From NCBI RefSeq assembly GCF_014279775.1, contig NZ_CP047961.1, positions 1,364,001-1,428,000 on the forward strand: DNA of 64,000 nt, given 5' to 3'. Of the stretch, positions 48,967-57,796 are shown one piece after another (within the stretch, counting starts at the first letter, position 1; every line of letters begins with the position of its first letter). The notes under the pieces were generated by a model, which was given only the letters and a program-made list of their open reading frames with translations, was not told the origin of the DNA and searched no databases. The position numbers and the translations under genes are program-made. Origin of the DNA: Synechococcus sp. PROS-9-1. GTDB lineage: Bacteria > Cyanobacteriota > Cyanobacteriia > PCC-6307 > Cyanobiaceae.

Positions 48967-50001
48967 AACAGTTGCCAGGTCGAGAGGGAAGTTATGAGCG
49001 TTGCGCTCGTGCATCACTTCCATGCCGAGACCGGCACGGTTCACCAAGTCAGCCCAGGTGTTCAGGACGCGGCCCTGACTATCAAGGATCGACTGGTTGA
49101 AGTTGAAGCCGTTCAAGTTGAAGGCCATGGTTGACACGCCCATGGACGTAAACCAAATGCCAACAACAGGCCAAGCTCCCAACAAGAAGTGAAGGCTACG
49201 GCTGTTGTTGAAGGAGGCGTATTGGAAGATCAGGCGACCGAAGTAGCCGTGAGCAGCCACGATGTTGTACGTCTCTTCTTCTTGGCCGAACTTATAGCCG
49301 TAGTTGTGCGACTCATTCTCGGTTGTTTCACGAACCAAGGAGGAGGTCACCAATGAACCATGCATGGCGGAGAACAGTGAACCACCGAAGACACCAGCCA
49401 CTCCAAGCATGTGGAAGGGGTGCATCAGGATGTTGTGCTCAGCCTGGAACACCAACATGAAGTTGAAGGTTCCAGAGATGCCCAAAGGCATGCCATCAGA
49501 GAACGAACCCTGACCGAAGGGGTAGACCAGGAAAACAGCCATGGCTGCAGACAGCGGAGCGCTGTATGCAACACAGATCCAAGGGCGCATGCCCAAGCGG
49601 TAGGAGAGTTCCCACTGACGGCCCATATAGGCCGAAATGCCGATCAGGAAGTGGAACACAACCAGCTGATAGGTGCCGCCGTTGTAGAGCCACTCGTCGA
49701 GTGAGGCAGCATCCCAGATTGGGTAGAAGTGCAAGCCAATGGCGTTGCTGGAAGGAACAACAGCACCAGAGATGATGTTGTTGCCATAAAGCAAGGAGCC
49801 AGCGACAGGCTCGCGGATGCCGTCGATATCAACCGGAGGGGCGGCGATGAAAGCGACGATGAAGCAAGTGGTCGCGGCAAGCAGACAAGGGATCATCAGC
49901 ACACCGAACCAACCGATATAAATACGGTTGTTGGTATCTGTGACCCACTGACAAAAACTTTGCCAGCTGCTTAAGCGACCGCTACGAACGGCAGTTGCCA
50001 T
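48925..50001 (-). CDS. psbA: Photosystem II D1 protein, D1:1 isoform (Gln130)
   Basis: A 358-residue D1 protein with Gln at the position equivalent to 130 ([13 protein letters not shown]), the low-light or standard isoform. The N-terminus differs from the first copy ([15 protein letters not shown]), and the sequence differs at several scattered helix positions (for example IGISAYMG versus [15 protein letters not shown] versus GPFQLVV). C-terminal processing region as in copy 1. Light-regulated switching between D1:1 and D1:2 is known in marine Synechococcus; here both genes are on one strand within 3.5 kb. Confidence 0.98.
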   Translation of the reverse strand: MATAVRSGRLSSWQSFCQWVTDTNNRIYIGWFGVLMIPCLLAATTCFIVAFIAAPPVDIDGIREPVAGSLLYGNNIISGAVVPSSNAIGLHFYPIWDAASLDEWLYNGGTYQLVVFHFLIGISAYMGRQWELSYRLGMRPWICVAYSAPLSAAMAVFLVYPFGQGSFSDGMPLGISGTFNFMLVFQAEHNILMHPFHMLGVAGVFGGSLFSAMHGSLVTSSLVRETTENESHNYGYKFGQEEETYNIVAAHGYFGRLIFQYASFNNSRSLHFLLGAWPVVGIWFTSMGVSTMAFNLNGFNFNQSILDSQGRVLNTWADLVNRAGLGMEVMHERNAHNFPLDLATVESTPVALQAPAIG

Positions 50002-50132
50002 GAGATGAAAATAAGAACGGGATCGATCAATCCATCCTCAAAAGAGGGCAAATGATCGTGCTCAGGATGATGAACAGGCCTCCACAATTCAAGAGAAACA
50101 AACGGATCTCATCATCTCGACAACATTTTTCA

Positions 50133-50167
50133 TGACAACTTCATGAACCATTCATGAAGTTATGTCA
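50133..50167. repeat. Palindrome between DUF697 gene and psbA
   Basis: ACTTCATGA (50138-50146) pairs with TCATGAAGT (50152-50160), and TGACA (50133-50137) with TGTCA (50163-50167), with a two-base bulge. It lies 130-165 bases upstream of the psbA D1:1 start and contains the stop codon of the DUF697 gene. It may be an operator for psbA or a 3' structure of the DUF697 message; no T-run follows. Confidence 0.45.
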
Positions 50168-51511
50168 AGCGCCGGCGTATCTCTGAGTCTTCAGCCAATC
50201 CCGGGCCTGATCGGCAAAACCGGGAAGATTCAATCGTTCACGCTCCGCCGCCTTCGCCACCAACAGTGGGGCCTGTCGCTTGAGATCGTCGAGATCAGGC
50301 TGGGCCACTCCGGCATTGAGGGCCATCCAATCAGCCATTGACGCTCCCACAACCCGCGTGAGATAGGCAGCGCTCAGGCCTTGGAGCATCCCTGCAGCCA
50401 ACCAGGTACCACCGTCAAGTTTTGCCATGCCAAGCAACGCTTGACCACTCCACTCCACAACCCCCTGCCCAAGGGCTGCGGTCCCCAATTGGCGCGCCAC
50501 CACCTGCAACACCTCAGAGCTCCAGGAACACCCCCAGATTTGAGCCATTTCCTTCACCATCAAACCGTTCACCACAGCCACAGCAAGTAGATCAACGCTT
50601 GGAACAGGGGAGGCAATCACCACACCCGCCACAATCCACTGACTCCGTTGAAGCAGGGAGCGGAATCGCTCACGACGCAGCTGCTCTAGCTCTGCTTGCC
50701 AGCGGCGATGAAGCGAGGTCAACAAGCGTTGCTTGGTGATCTCGCGGCTCCGAGAAGGCTGAGCGAAATGCCGTCGTACAGGAAGCAAGCCCCGCCGCAG
50801 ATCAGCGGACTCTCCGCTCCAGAACAACAATCGATCGCACCATGGCTTGGGTAACTGACAGCTCAAGGCTTCCTGTCGTGCTTCGCGCGAGTCTTGGACA
50901 GCATCCTTGATGAGCAACCACGCAGGACGATCAGTTGGCAACTGTTCCAGCCGTAAAAGATCAGCTGCCCTGAGAGGCATTGGAAGTCCGTACAAGATCA
51001 CATCAAGCTGCTCAAGCTCCTGAGGCCAGCTCCAGGCATCAGAAACGACTGGCAACGGCTTGGCAATGCACAGCTCAAGTGAATTGGCTCCCTCCAAAGC
51101 GGTGTGAAGGTCTGAACTGCTCGGATGGGTCCCGCCCTCACTAATGACCACACCCACACTGAGAGGTGCATGTTGAGCTTTCAACAGCTCAAGCTCCTGT
51201 TCGCGAGGACGACGCAAACCATCGAGACCTAACGACAGCTCCAGCTCAGTGAACTGCGCCAGCACCGTCTCACAACGACGGATCCAACCTGGGATTGAGG
51301 ACGGCTCTGAAAATTGAGCAGGCCGAGCAGGACGGGACACCCACCAGATGCCAGCCCCCAAGACGAGGAAGCCTGCGCCTCCACCGGGAAGGTGAACAAG
51401 GTCACTGAACAGCCAACTCCCAAATGCCAGGGTCCCTCCAGCCAAAGCAAGCTTCCCTGCGATGGATGGAATCAGCTTGATGGTGCTGATTGATGGAACC
51501 GGCATCAGCAC
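50165..51511 (-). CDS. DUF697 (YcjF-like) membrane protein, GTPase-like part lost
   Basis: A 448-residue protein. Two N-terminal hydrophobic segments (about 15-55), a soluble middle part (about 100-270) and a C-terminal DUF697 region with several hydrophobic helices (WIVAGVVIASPVPSVDLLA, then VNGLMVKEMAQIWG and YLTRVVGASMADWMALN) are seen. In related cyanobacterial proteins the middle part is a GTPase; here no P-loop (GxxxxGKS/T) or DxxG is visible, so nucleotide binding is doubtful. It precedes psbA on the same strand but with 163 bases between. Confidence 0.75.
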   Translation of the reverse strand: MLMPVPSISTIKLIPSIAGKLALAGGTLAFGSWLFSDLVHLPGGGAGFLVLGAGIWWVSRPARPAQFSEPSSIPGWIRRCETVLAQFTELELSLGLDGLRRPREQELELLKAQHAPLSVGVVISEGGTHPSSSDLHTALEGANSLELCIAKPLPVVSDAWSWPQELEQLDVILYGLPMPLRAADLLRLEQLPTDRPAWLLIKDAVQDSREARQEALSCQLPKPWCDRLLFWSGESADLRRGLLPVRRHFAQPSRSREITKQRLLTSLHRRWQAELEQLRRERFRSLLQRSQWIVAGVVIASPVPSVDLLAVAVVNGLMVKEMAQIWGCSWSSEVLQVVARQLGTAALGQGVVEWSGQALLGMAKLDGGTWLAAGMLQGLSAAYLTRVVGASMADWMALNAGVAQPDLDDLKRQAPLLVAKAAERERLNLPGFADQARDWLKTQRYAGA

Positions 51512-51664
51512 AACAAATCCATAACTTGAGGCTTTCTTAGCTCAACCTGTCTAGTCAGGACCAGCAATTGCGCATGTATGAAAACTGGCAGCGCCCACTC
51601 CGTCCACACAACGAGACCTAAGAGCGAAGTATTTATATGGTAAGGAGACCTGTGCCTGACATCG

Positions 51665-52570
51665 ATGGCCCGCGATCGTCGCCATGAGGTCAAACGGGTC
51701 CTAATGGTGGCCCTCACCATCAACGTGGCCATGACGTTGCTGAAGATGTTGGTGGGACTGGCAAGTGGGTCACTGGCAGTGGTTGCTGACGCGATGCACA
51801 GCGCAACCGACGCCCTTTCAAGCTTGACGGGACTGATCACCAATGGGCTCTCGGATCCCAAGCCAGACCGTGATCATCCCTACGGCCATCACAAATACGA
51901 AGGGATTGGAGCTCTTGCGGTCGCCGGCTTCATCTTCTTCACAGCAATCGAAATCCTGATCACCTCAAGCGAAAGACTCGCTGAGGGGTTGCCTGAACTG
52001 CGAATTAATGAAACGGAGCTTTTGCTTCTGCTCCTGGTGCTCGTCTTCAATCTTTTGCTCGCCAGCTACGAGCGACGTGAGGGGCGCCGATTAAACAGTC
52101 CTCTGCTTCTAGCCGATGCTCATCACACCACCAGTGACATCTGGACCACCGTGATCGTGCTCGTGGGTCTGACAGGGGCCTGGCTGCTCAAGATCAGCTG
52201 GCTGGACGTCGCGCTTGCCATGCCCCTTGCCGTGCTTCTGATTCGTGTCTGCTGGCAGGTTTTACGCGACAACCTCCCCTGGCTTGTTGATCACATTGCG
52301 ATTGCACCCGAAGCCATCAACGAGCAGGCGTTGGCTGTACCCGGAGTCGTCAATTGCCACGACATCGCCAGCAGAGGGATCCTGGGCCAACAGGTCTTCA
52401 TCGACATGCACATGGTGGTGGATGTCGATGATCTGATTGCGGCGCATCAGATCACTGAGCGGGTTGAAGAGCGCCTGGAAGCCCGCTTCGGACCCGTTCG
52501 TTGCACCATCCATCTCGAGCCACGGGACTATGCAGAACAAGTGATCACCTTCCGTGGAACCCACGGTTAA
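51665..52570 (+). CDS. Cation diffusion facilitator (CDF) transporter
   Basis: A 301-residue CDF protein. Six spans with the metal motifs AVVADAMHSATDALSS (HxxxD in helix 2) and LLADAHHTTSDIW (HxxxD in helix 5), and a cytoplasmic C-terminal domain (CHDIASRGILGQQVFIDMHM) with His-rich elements. It exports zinc, manganese, cobalt or iron using the proton gradient; the metal is not evident. The HHTTSD variant and the preceding DAH suggest zinc or manganese. Divergent from the DUF697 gene across 153 bases. Confidence 0.9.
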   Translation: MARDRRHEVKRVLMVALTINVAMTLLKMLVGLASGSLAVVADAMHSATDALSSLTGLITNGLSDPKPDRDHPYGHHKYEGIGALAVAGFIFFTAIEILITSSERLAEGLPELRINETELLLLLLVLVFNLLLASYERREGRRLNSPLLLADAHHTTSDIWTTVIVLVGLTGAWLLKISWLDVALAMPLAVLLIRVCWQVLRDNLPWLVDHIAIAPEAINEQALAVPGVVNCHDIASRGILGQQVFIDMHMVVDVDDLIAAHQITERVEERLEARFGPVRCTIHLEPRDYAEQVITFRGTHG

Positions 52571-52646
52571 AAACGGAGATCAAGAAAGGACGCCACTTGG
52601 AGTTCGATGATGCGTCACACTTGCCCCTGATTCCAGGCCTCGGGCC

Positions 52647-53183
52647 ATGACTGATTCCAACAGCGATTCCCGTCAACAGGGCAGACAAGGTGAGGGCGGC
52701 GGCGGCTCCCGTGGCGGCCGCAATTCCGGCAACAAAGAGGGGGGCGGATTTCGTATTCGACTCAGTGAAAACGAAATGCGTGCGGTGAGAGCCCTTCAAG
52801 AGGCTTTCAATCTGCGTTCAACAGTTGCAGTGCTGGGTTTTGCCGTTCGCACTCTTGCTCAAATGCTGGAGGACGGCAAATTGACTGAGCTCGTCGCTCA
52901 GCAGCAAGCCCAAGGCGGCGGGCGGCGATCCGAGGACGGACGTGGAGAAGGCAATCGGGGGGAACGGAATCGAACACCTCGTCCTGATCCTTTTGCACGG
53001 CCAGCCAAACCCCAACCTCCGGCCCCTGATCCAGAGCCTGCAGCGGAGCCAGAGCCTGCAGCGGAGCCAGAGCCTGCAGCGGAGTCAGAGCCTGCACCAG
53101 AGACAGAAGCTCCTGCAGACACCAGCGCTAGCGATGGGACGGCCACGCAAGCGAGTGAAGAGAACACCGAGACAGGAGCCTGA
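52647..53183 (+). CDS. Possible ribbon-helix-helix protein with RGG-like start and Pro/Glu tail
   Basis: A 178-residue protein in three parts. Residues 1-33 are Gly/Arg/Ser-rich (GGGGSRGGRNSGNKEGGG), like RNA-binding RGG tracts. Residues 35-75 form strand (FRIRLSENE), helix (MRAVRALQEAFNLR), turn and helix (STVAVLGFAVRTLAQML), the order and length of a ribbon-helix-helix DNA-binding domain. The rest is an acidic Pro/Ala tail with repeated PEPAAE units. It lies four bases upstream of trpS, so it is probably co-expressed with it. The RHH reading is by eye and unconfirmed. Confidence 0.65.
   Translation: MTDSNSDSRQQGRQGEGGGGSRGGRNSGNKEGGGFRIRLSENEMRAVRALQEAFNLRSTVAVLGFAVRTLAQMLEDGKLTELVAQQQAQGGGRRSEDGRGEGNRGERNRTPRPDPFARPAKPQPPAPDPEPAAEPEPAAEPEPAAESEPAPETEAPADTSASDGTATQASEENTETGA
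53031..53102 (+). repeat. 18-bp tandem repeat within the RHH-like gene
   Basis: Four adjacent 18-base units (CCAGAGCCTGCAGCGGAG, the last one partly changed) in frame, encoding PEPAAE repeats in the C-terminal tail. Such repeats are prone to copy-number change between strains. Confidence 0.85.
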
Positions 53184-53186
53184 TCG

Positions 53187-54197
53187 ATGGGGCGGCCGAG
53201 GGTTCTCTCCGGCGTTCAACCAACAGGTGCACTTCATTTGGGCAACTGGTTGGGCGCCATTCGTAATTGGGTTGATCTGCAGCACGACAACGACACATTC
53301 TTTTGTGTCGTTGATCTGCATGCCGTCACCGTTCCGCACGACCCAAATCGTTTAGCGGAGAACACCCTCAGCACCGCAGCCCTCTACCTGGCCTGCGGTC
53401 TCGACCCAGATCAATCCACCGTCTTTGTCCAAAGCCATGTCAAAGCTCACAGCGAACTGTGCTGGCTTCTGAACTGCGTGACTCCCTTGAACTGGCTGGA
53501 GCGCATGATTCAGTTCAAAGAAAAAGCAGTGAAGCAAGGCGACAACGTCTCTGTAGGCCTTCTTGACTACCCAGTGCTGATGGCCGCCGACATCCTTCTC
53601 TATGACGCAGACCTTGTGCCTGTTGGGGAAGATCAGAAACAACATCTGGAGTTAGCGCGCGACATCGCCCAACAACGCATCAACGCTCGCTTCGGCTCAG
53701 AGGATCAACCGCTCCTGCAGGTTCCCAAGCCATTGATCATGCGCGAAGGAGCAAGGGTGATGAGCCTGACGGATGGCCGCAACAAAATGAGCAAAAGCGA
53801 TCCGAACGACAACAGTCGGATCACCCTGCTTGACCCACCTGCACTGATCACGAAGAAGATCAAGCGGGCCAAAACAGATCCTCAAATGGGTCTTGAGTTC
53901 AGCAACCCGGATCGACCGGAAACCGACAACCTCCTTGGCCTCTACGCCCTGCTAAGCGGCAAGGGCCGATCAGCCGCTGCAGAGGAATGTGCAGCGATGG
54001 GATGGGGAACGTTTAAGCCTCTGCTGGCAGAGGCCGCCGTGAGCGCTCTAGAGCCGATTCAAAGCCGATACAACGAGCTCATGGATGATCGGGCCGAGCT
54101 AGAGAAGGTGCTGAATCAAGGCCGTGAGCGGGCTGAAGCCGTAGCAATAGCCACCGTGGATCGTGTACGCAAGGCCATGGGCTTCCTGACGGCCTAA
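53187..54197 (+). CDS. trpS: Tryptophanyl-tRNA synthetase
   Basis: A 336-residue class I synthetase of normal bacterial length. The HIGH-equivalent is GALHLGN (about residues 13-19), and the KMSKS motif is at residues 200-204 (NKMSKSDPN). Tryptophan-site residues lie in the SGVQPTGALHLG and VADIL/VGEDQ segments (VPVGEDQKQHLE). It attaches Trp to its tRNA. ATG start four bases after the upstream gene's stop. Confidence 0.97.
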   Translation: MGRPRVLSGVQPTGALHLGNWLGAIRNWVDLQHDNDTFFCVVDLHAVTVPHDPNRLAENTLSTAALYLACGLDPDQSTVFVQSHVKAHSELCWLLNCVTPLNWLERMIQFKEKAVKQGDNVSVGLLDYPVLMAADILLYDADLVPVGEDQKQHLELARDIAQQRINARFGSEDQPLLQVPKPLIMREGARVMSLTDGRNKMSKSDPNDNSRITLLDPPALITKKIKRAKTDPQMGLEFSNPDRPETDNLLGLYALLSGKGRSAAAEECAAMGWGTFKPLLAEAAVSALEPIQSRYNELMDDRAELEKVLNQGRERAEAVAIATVDRVRKAMGFLTA

Positions 54198-54323
54198 TCA
54201 TTCGGCAGCTCTTTGAAAAGATTCTCTAATACTTAAGGCTTCCTGAGAAGACTTGACCCCAGTCCCGAGAAATGCAACTAAGAACCAGCTAAAACGGCGC
54301 GTCTCGCGAGTCTCGAGCAGGGA

Positions 54324-55118
54324 TTGATTGAGTGTTTCTGCTTATGCACAGCTGATACGCACTCGTCAAGGCCGGTAGCAAAGGACTCGCCAAAGGCTTC
54401 CCATCCCTACGAAGGTGGCAGTCCTATTACAGAACGTCACCTTTTGCTGAGCTCCTTCGCCAAGCTGCCCCGCGCCGTCTTACCGGCTTTCAGTCAAGCC
54501 AGCGGCATCGGTGTTGTCAGCATGGGGCTGCTACTCGGCCTTGCACACAGCATTCATTCTGAACGCTCCAGCGAAAGGCTTAACCAAGCAGAACAGGTGG
54601 CATCAGCCCTCCAACAAGACGTCAAGACGGACCAAAAAGCATCTCCATACACGATCACTCACGAACGACGCGCCCTGCTCAACACCATTCGCTTTGCTGA
54701 AGGGACTTGGAAGGACGGTCACGACCTTGGGTATCGCACCCTCTATGGAGGTGGACAATTTGAAGATCTCTCCAAACATCCAGAAAGGGTGGTCGTGAAG
54801 CGTTACGTCAGTGCCGCGGCCGGGGCATATCAATTTTTGCCCACCACCTGGCAAGAGGTTTCAGGTCGTTTGAACTTGCCCAGTTTCTCTCCAGACCACC
54901 AAGACCAAGCGGCTCTTCATCTGGTCAAGAGACGCGGAGCTCTCCATGAGGTGGACCAGAAAGGTTTAACGGCAAAAGCAATGAATAGCCTCGCCCCGGA
55001 ATGGGCTTCTTTTCCCACCCACTCAGGACTCAGTGCCTACGGTCAACCCGTCAAAAGCCATGCTGAGCTAGCAAGCTTTTATTCAAAAAACCTTCAGACG
55101 CTCCGTCAGGGCGCCTAA
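54324..55118 (+). CDS. Lysozyme-like glycoside hydrolase (GH104/GH24 type) with membrane anchor
   Basis: Up to 264 residues. The C-terminal 150 are a lysozyme-like domain: a catalytic Glu in NTIRFAEGTW, then YRTLYGGG and SAAAGAYQFLPTTWQE, the signature of the phage-like muramidase group (COG4678). Upstream there is one hydrophobic helix (IGVVSMGLLLGLAHSI) that would place the domain outside the cytoplasm. The start is uncertain: TTG at 54324 or a later TTG; no ATG precedes the helix. It may cleave peptidoglycan during growth. Confidence 0.8.
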   Translation: MIECFCLCTADTHSSRPVAKDSPKASHPYEGGSPITERHLLLSSFAKLPRAVLPAFSQASGIGVVSMGLLLGLAHSIHSERSSERLNQAEQVASALQQDVKTDQKASPYTITHERRALLNTIRFAEGTWKDGHDLGYRTLYGGGQFEDLSKHPERVVVKRYVSAAAGAYQFLPTTWQEVSGRLNLPSFSPDHQDQAALHLVKRRGALHEVDQKGLTAKAMNSLAPEWASFPTHSGLSAYGQPVKSHAELASFYSKNLQTLRQGA

Positions 55119-55432
55119 AGCGAATTTTTCCTATTCGCTTCCGTCACACGGGCTGAGAGCCCCCAAACCTCGATCACGAGCTGGTGCCAAGGAGTCATCG
55201 CCTCCATCGAGATGGCCATTGCCGTAGGGGTGGCATTCACAAGGGCTCTTGTGGCAGCAATGGCCTTAAGGCCCTCATCAATTCGAACTCCCATCGCTTC
55301 GCGTTCGTCCAGGGGCATGACTGAATCCGGGCAAGCCGCTAAAAGCTCCTGCCCACGCTTGAAGCAGTGGTTGAAGTCATTGAGCAACGAGTCCAACAAC
55401 GACTCGAGCAGAGCGTCCGCCTCTTGATTCAT
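55115..55432 (-). CDS. DUF2605 protein
   Basis: A 105-residue helical protein matching DUF2605: LLESLLDSLLNDFNHCFKRG, then LLAACPDSVMPLDEREAMG, and a C-terminal helix (PWHQLVIEVWGLSARV). The family is restricted to cyanobacteria and unknown in function. It is convergent with the lysozyme-like gene, overlapping by four bases, and divergent from thrS. Confidence 0.8.
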   Translation of the reverse strand: MNQEADALLESLLDSLLNDFNHCFKRGQELLAACPDSVMPLDEREAMGVRIDEGLKAIAATRALVNATPTAMAISMEAMTPWHQLVIEVWGLSARVTEANRKNSL

Positions 55433-55457
55433 TGTCTGTTCAACTCACACCCATAGG

Positions 55458-57308
55458 ATGGCGGGCCCTGAACAGGAAACGGTGAGCAGCGTCGCAGCAA
55501 CCACCCCAGCCACGATCGCGCCTGTGGTTCTGCCCAAGACCAGCAACAGCGAAAGCCTGCTGAAGATTCGCCACTCGATGAGCCACGTGATGGCCATGGC
55601 CGTCCAGAAGCTGTTTCCCACTGCCCAAGTGACCATTGGTCCCTGGACTGAAACAGGGTTTTATTACGACTTCGACAATCCGGAACCCTTTACGGAAGCT
55701 GATCTCAAGGCGATCAAGAAGGAGATGGGAAAAATCATTGGCCGCAAGCTCCCGTTAGAGCGCATTGAAGTCAGTCGAGACGAAGCAGAACGTCGAATCA
55801 AGGCTCAAAACGAACCCTACAAACTGGAAATTCTCGAGAGACTGGTCGAGCCAATCACGCTTTACACCCTGGGGGATCAGTGGTGGGATCTCTGTGCTGG
55901 TCCTCATGTGGCCAACACAAGCGAACTCAATCCAAAAGCATTTGAGCTCGAAAGTGTGGCAGGTGCTTACTGGCGTGGTGACGAAACCAAGGCTCAGCTG
56001 CAGCGCATCTATGGCACTGCGTGGGAGACCGCCGATCAACTGGCAGAGCACAGACGCCGCAAAGAAGAAGCACTCCGTCGTGACCATCGCCGCCTCGGCA
56101 AAGACCTCGATCTGTTCTCCATCGAAGACGAAGCGGGCGCCGGGCTTGTGTTCTGGCATCCCCGGGGCGCACGCATGCGTCTTCTGATTGAAGACTTCTG
56201 GAGGCAAGCGCACTTTGAAGGGGAGTACGAGCTGCTTTACACCCCCCACGTTGCGGACATCAGCCTCTGGAAGACTTCAGGACACCTCGACTTCTATGCA
56301 GAGAGCATGTTCGGCCCCATGGAGGTGGATGAGAGGCAATACCAGCTCAAGCCGATGAACTGTCCGTTCCACGTTCTGACCTACGCCAGCAAACTTCGCA
56401 GCTATAGGGAACTCCCCATTAGATGGGCGGAACTAGGAACCGTTTACCGCTACGAGCGACCTGGGGTGATGCATGGGCTGATGAGAGTGCGGGGCTTCAC
56501 CCAAGACGACGCCCACGTGTTTTGCCTACCAGAACAAATCAGTGATGAAATCTTGCAAATCCTGAATCTCACAGAACGGATTCTGTCGACATTCGATTTC
56601 AGCAACTACGAGATCAACCTTTCAACAAAACCAGACAAAGCCATCGGCGATGACGCTGTCTGGGAGCTCGCCACCAAAGGCCTGATCGAAGCCTTAGAGC
56701 GCAAGGGCTGGGACTACAAAATTGATGAGGGTGGCGGAGCCTTTTACGGACCCAAGATCGACCTGAAAATCGAGGATGCGATTGGTCGAATGTGGCAGTG
56801 CTCAACCATCCAGCTCGATTTCAACTTGCCTGAGCGTTTCGGACTGGATTACATCGCAGCTGATGGAAGCAAACAGCGCCCGATCATGATTCACCGAGCG
56901 ATTTTCGGTTCACTGGAACGATTTTTCGGAATCATGACCGAAAACTATGCGGGAGATTTTCCGTTTTGGCTCGCCCCAGAACAGATCCGGTTGCTGCCTG
57001 TGACCGATGAAGTACTGGGTTACGCAGAAGAGCTTCAAAACAAGCTCAAAGCAGCTGGTATTCGCGCCAGCATTGATCGCAGCGGAGACCGACTTGGGAA
57101 GCTGATCCGCACGGGAGAACAGATGAAAATCCCAGTGTTGGCTGTTATTGGAGCCAAAGAAGCTGATCAGGGCGCTGCGAGCCTGCGCAGCCGCCGCGAT
57201 GGCGACCTTGGTGTGATCGCAAAGGAGCGTCTAATCACAGCGGCACAATCGGCCAACCAAGAACGGCACGCCTCACTTTGTTTTGCCGACAATGGGGGCA
57301 TCGGGTAA
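55458..57308 (+). CDS. thrS: Threonyl-tRNA synthetase without TGS domain
   Basis: A 616-residue class II synthetase. The editing domain has HSMSHVMAMAVQKL and the CAGPHVANT zinc/editing motif; catalytic motif 2 (RYERPGVMHGLMRVRGFTQD) and motif 3 (GSLERFFGIMTE) are complete, as is the C-terminal anticodon domain (IRLLPVTDEVLGYAEEL). It starts at residue 1 with a Ser/Thr/Pro-rich segment instead of the TGS (N1) domain found in many bacteria. It couples Thr to its tRNA. The DUF1824 gene overlaps the stop (TAATGA). Confidence 0.96.
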   Translation: MAGPEQETVSSVAATTPATIAPVVLPKTSNSESLLKIRHSMSHVMAMAVQKLFPTAQVTIGPWTETGFYYDFDNPEPFTEADLKAIKKEMGKIIGRKLPLERIEVSRDEAERRIKAQNEPYKLEILERLVEPITLYTLGDQWWDLCAGPHVANTSELNPKAFELESVAGAYWRGDETKAQLQRIYGTAWETADQLAEHRRRKEEALRRDHRRLGKDLDLFSIEDEAGAGLVFWHPRGARMRLLIEDFWRQAHFEGEYELLYTPHVADISLWKTSGHLDFYAESMFGPMEVDERQYQLKPMNCPFHVLTYASKLRSYRELPIRWAELGTVYRYERPGVMHGLMRVRGFTQDDAHVFCLPEQISDEILQILNLTERILSTFDFSNYEINLSTKPDKAIGDDAVWELATKGLIEALERKGWDYKIDEGGGAFYGPKIDLKIEDAIGRMWQCSTIQLDFNLPERFGLDYIAADGSKQRPIMIHRAIFGSLERFFGIMTENYAGDFPFWLAPEQIRLLPVTDEVLGYAEELQNKLKAAGIRASIDRSGDRLGKLIRTGEQMKIPVLAVIGAKEADQGAASLRSRRDGDLGVIAKERLITAAQSANQERHASLCFADNGGIG

Positions 57309-57718
57309 TGAGCGACCCAGCGATCACGGCTCTGGCCGATCTCAATCGATTACTCAGTGCCCCTCAGCTGAGTTCGAGCGAGCGGAAGGGTCTCAAAAGC
57401 GAGCTCATCGCTGAGATGAATAAGTTCGCCTGGTTCACAGTTGGCATCATGGCCCCCTCATCCACTGACGCGATGATCTGTCTTCGCGACCTTGAGCTGG
57501 CGATGGGTTGGCCTGCCATGCAGCTCGAGGACGAAACACCCATTGACAGCGGGGTCTTCCTAAAGGCCAACCAATCGACTGGTTGCATTCGCATCCGAGC
57601 AGAGGCGGGGCTGGGTGAAGGCTTTTTAATCAGCGGACATCAAGCTGAGTCTCAACAATTAGGTCCACAGTCAGGCCCTACATGGGGTCCCCTCCCTCTC
57701 GACCTTTTTCATAACTGA
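57308..57718 (+). CDS. DUF1824 protein
   Basis: A 136-residue protein of the cyanobacterial DUF1824 family: helical N-half (ALADLNRLLSAPQLSSSER), then WFTVGIMAPSSTDAMICLRDLELAMGW... continuing into strands, ending with PTWGPLPLDLF, the family's hallmark. A structure of a homologue exists but no function. The ATG at 57308 overlaps the thrS stop by one base, indicating translational coupling. Confidence 0.8.
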   Translation: MSDPAITALADLNRLLSAPQLSSSERKGLKSELIAEMNKFAWFTVGIMAPSSTDAMICLRDLELAMGWPAMQLEDETPIDSGVFLKANQSTGCIRIRAEAGLGEGFLISGHQAESQQLGPQSGPTWGPLPLDLFHN

Positions 57719-57796
57719 GCGTTCCAGAGCCTCATCAAAACTTGTCGATTCCGATCAAAGCCATCAGCCTTGAGCTGAGATGCGCCGATCGATCCA

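Noticed and set aside
53031-53102. Possible CRISPR-like or mobile repeat
   Set aside because: The 18-bp units are adjacent without spacers and in frame, so they are a coding tandem repeat.
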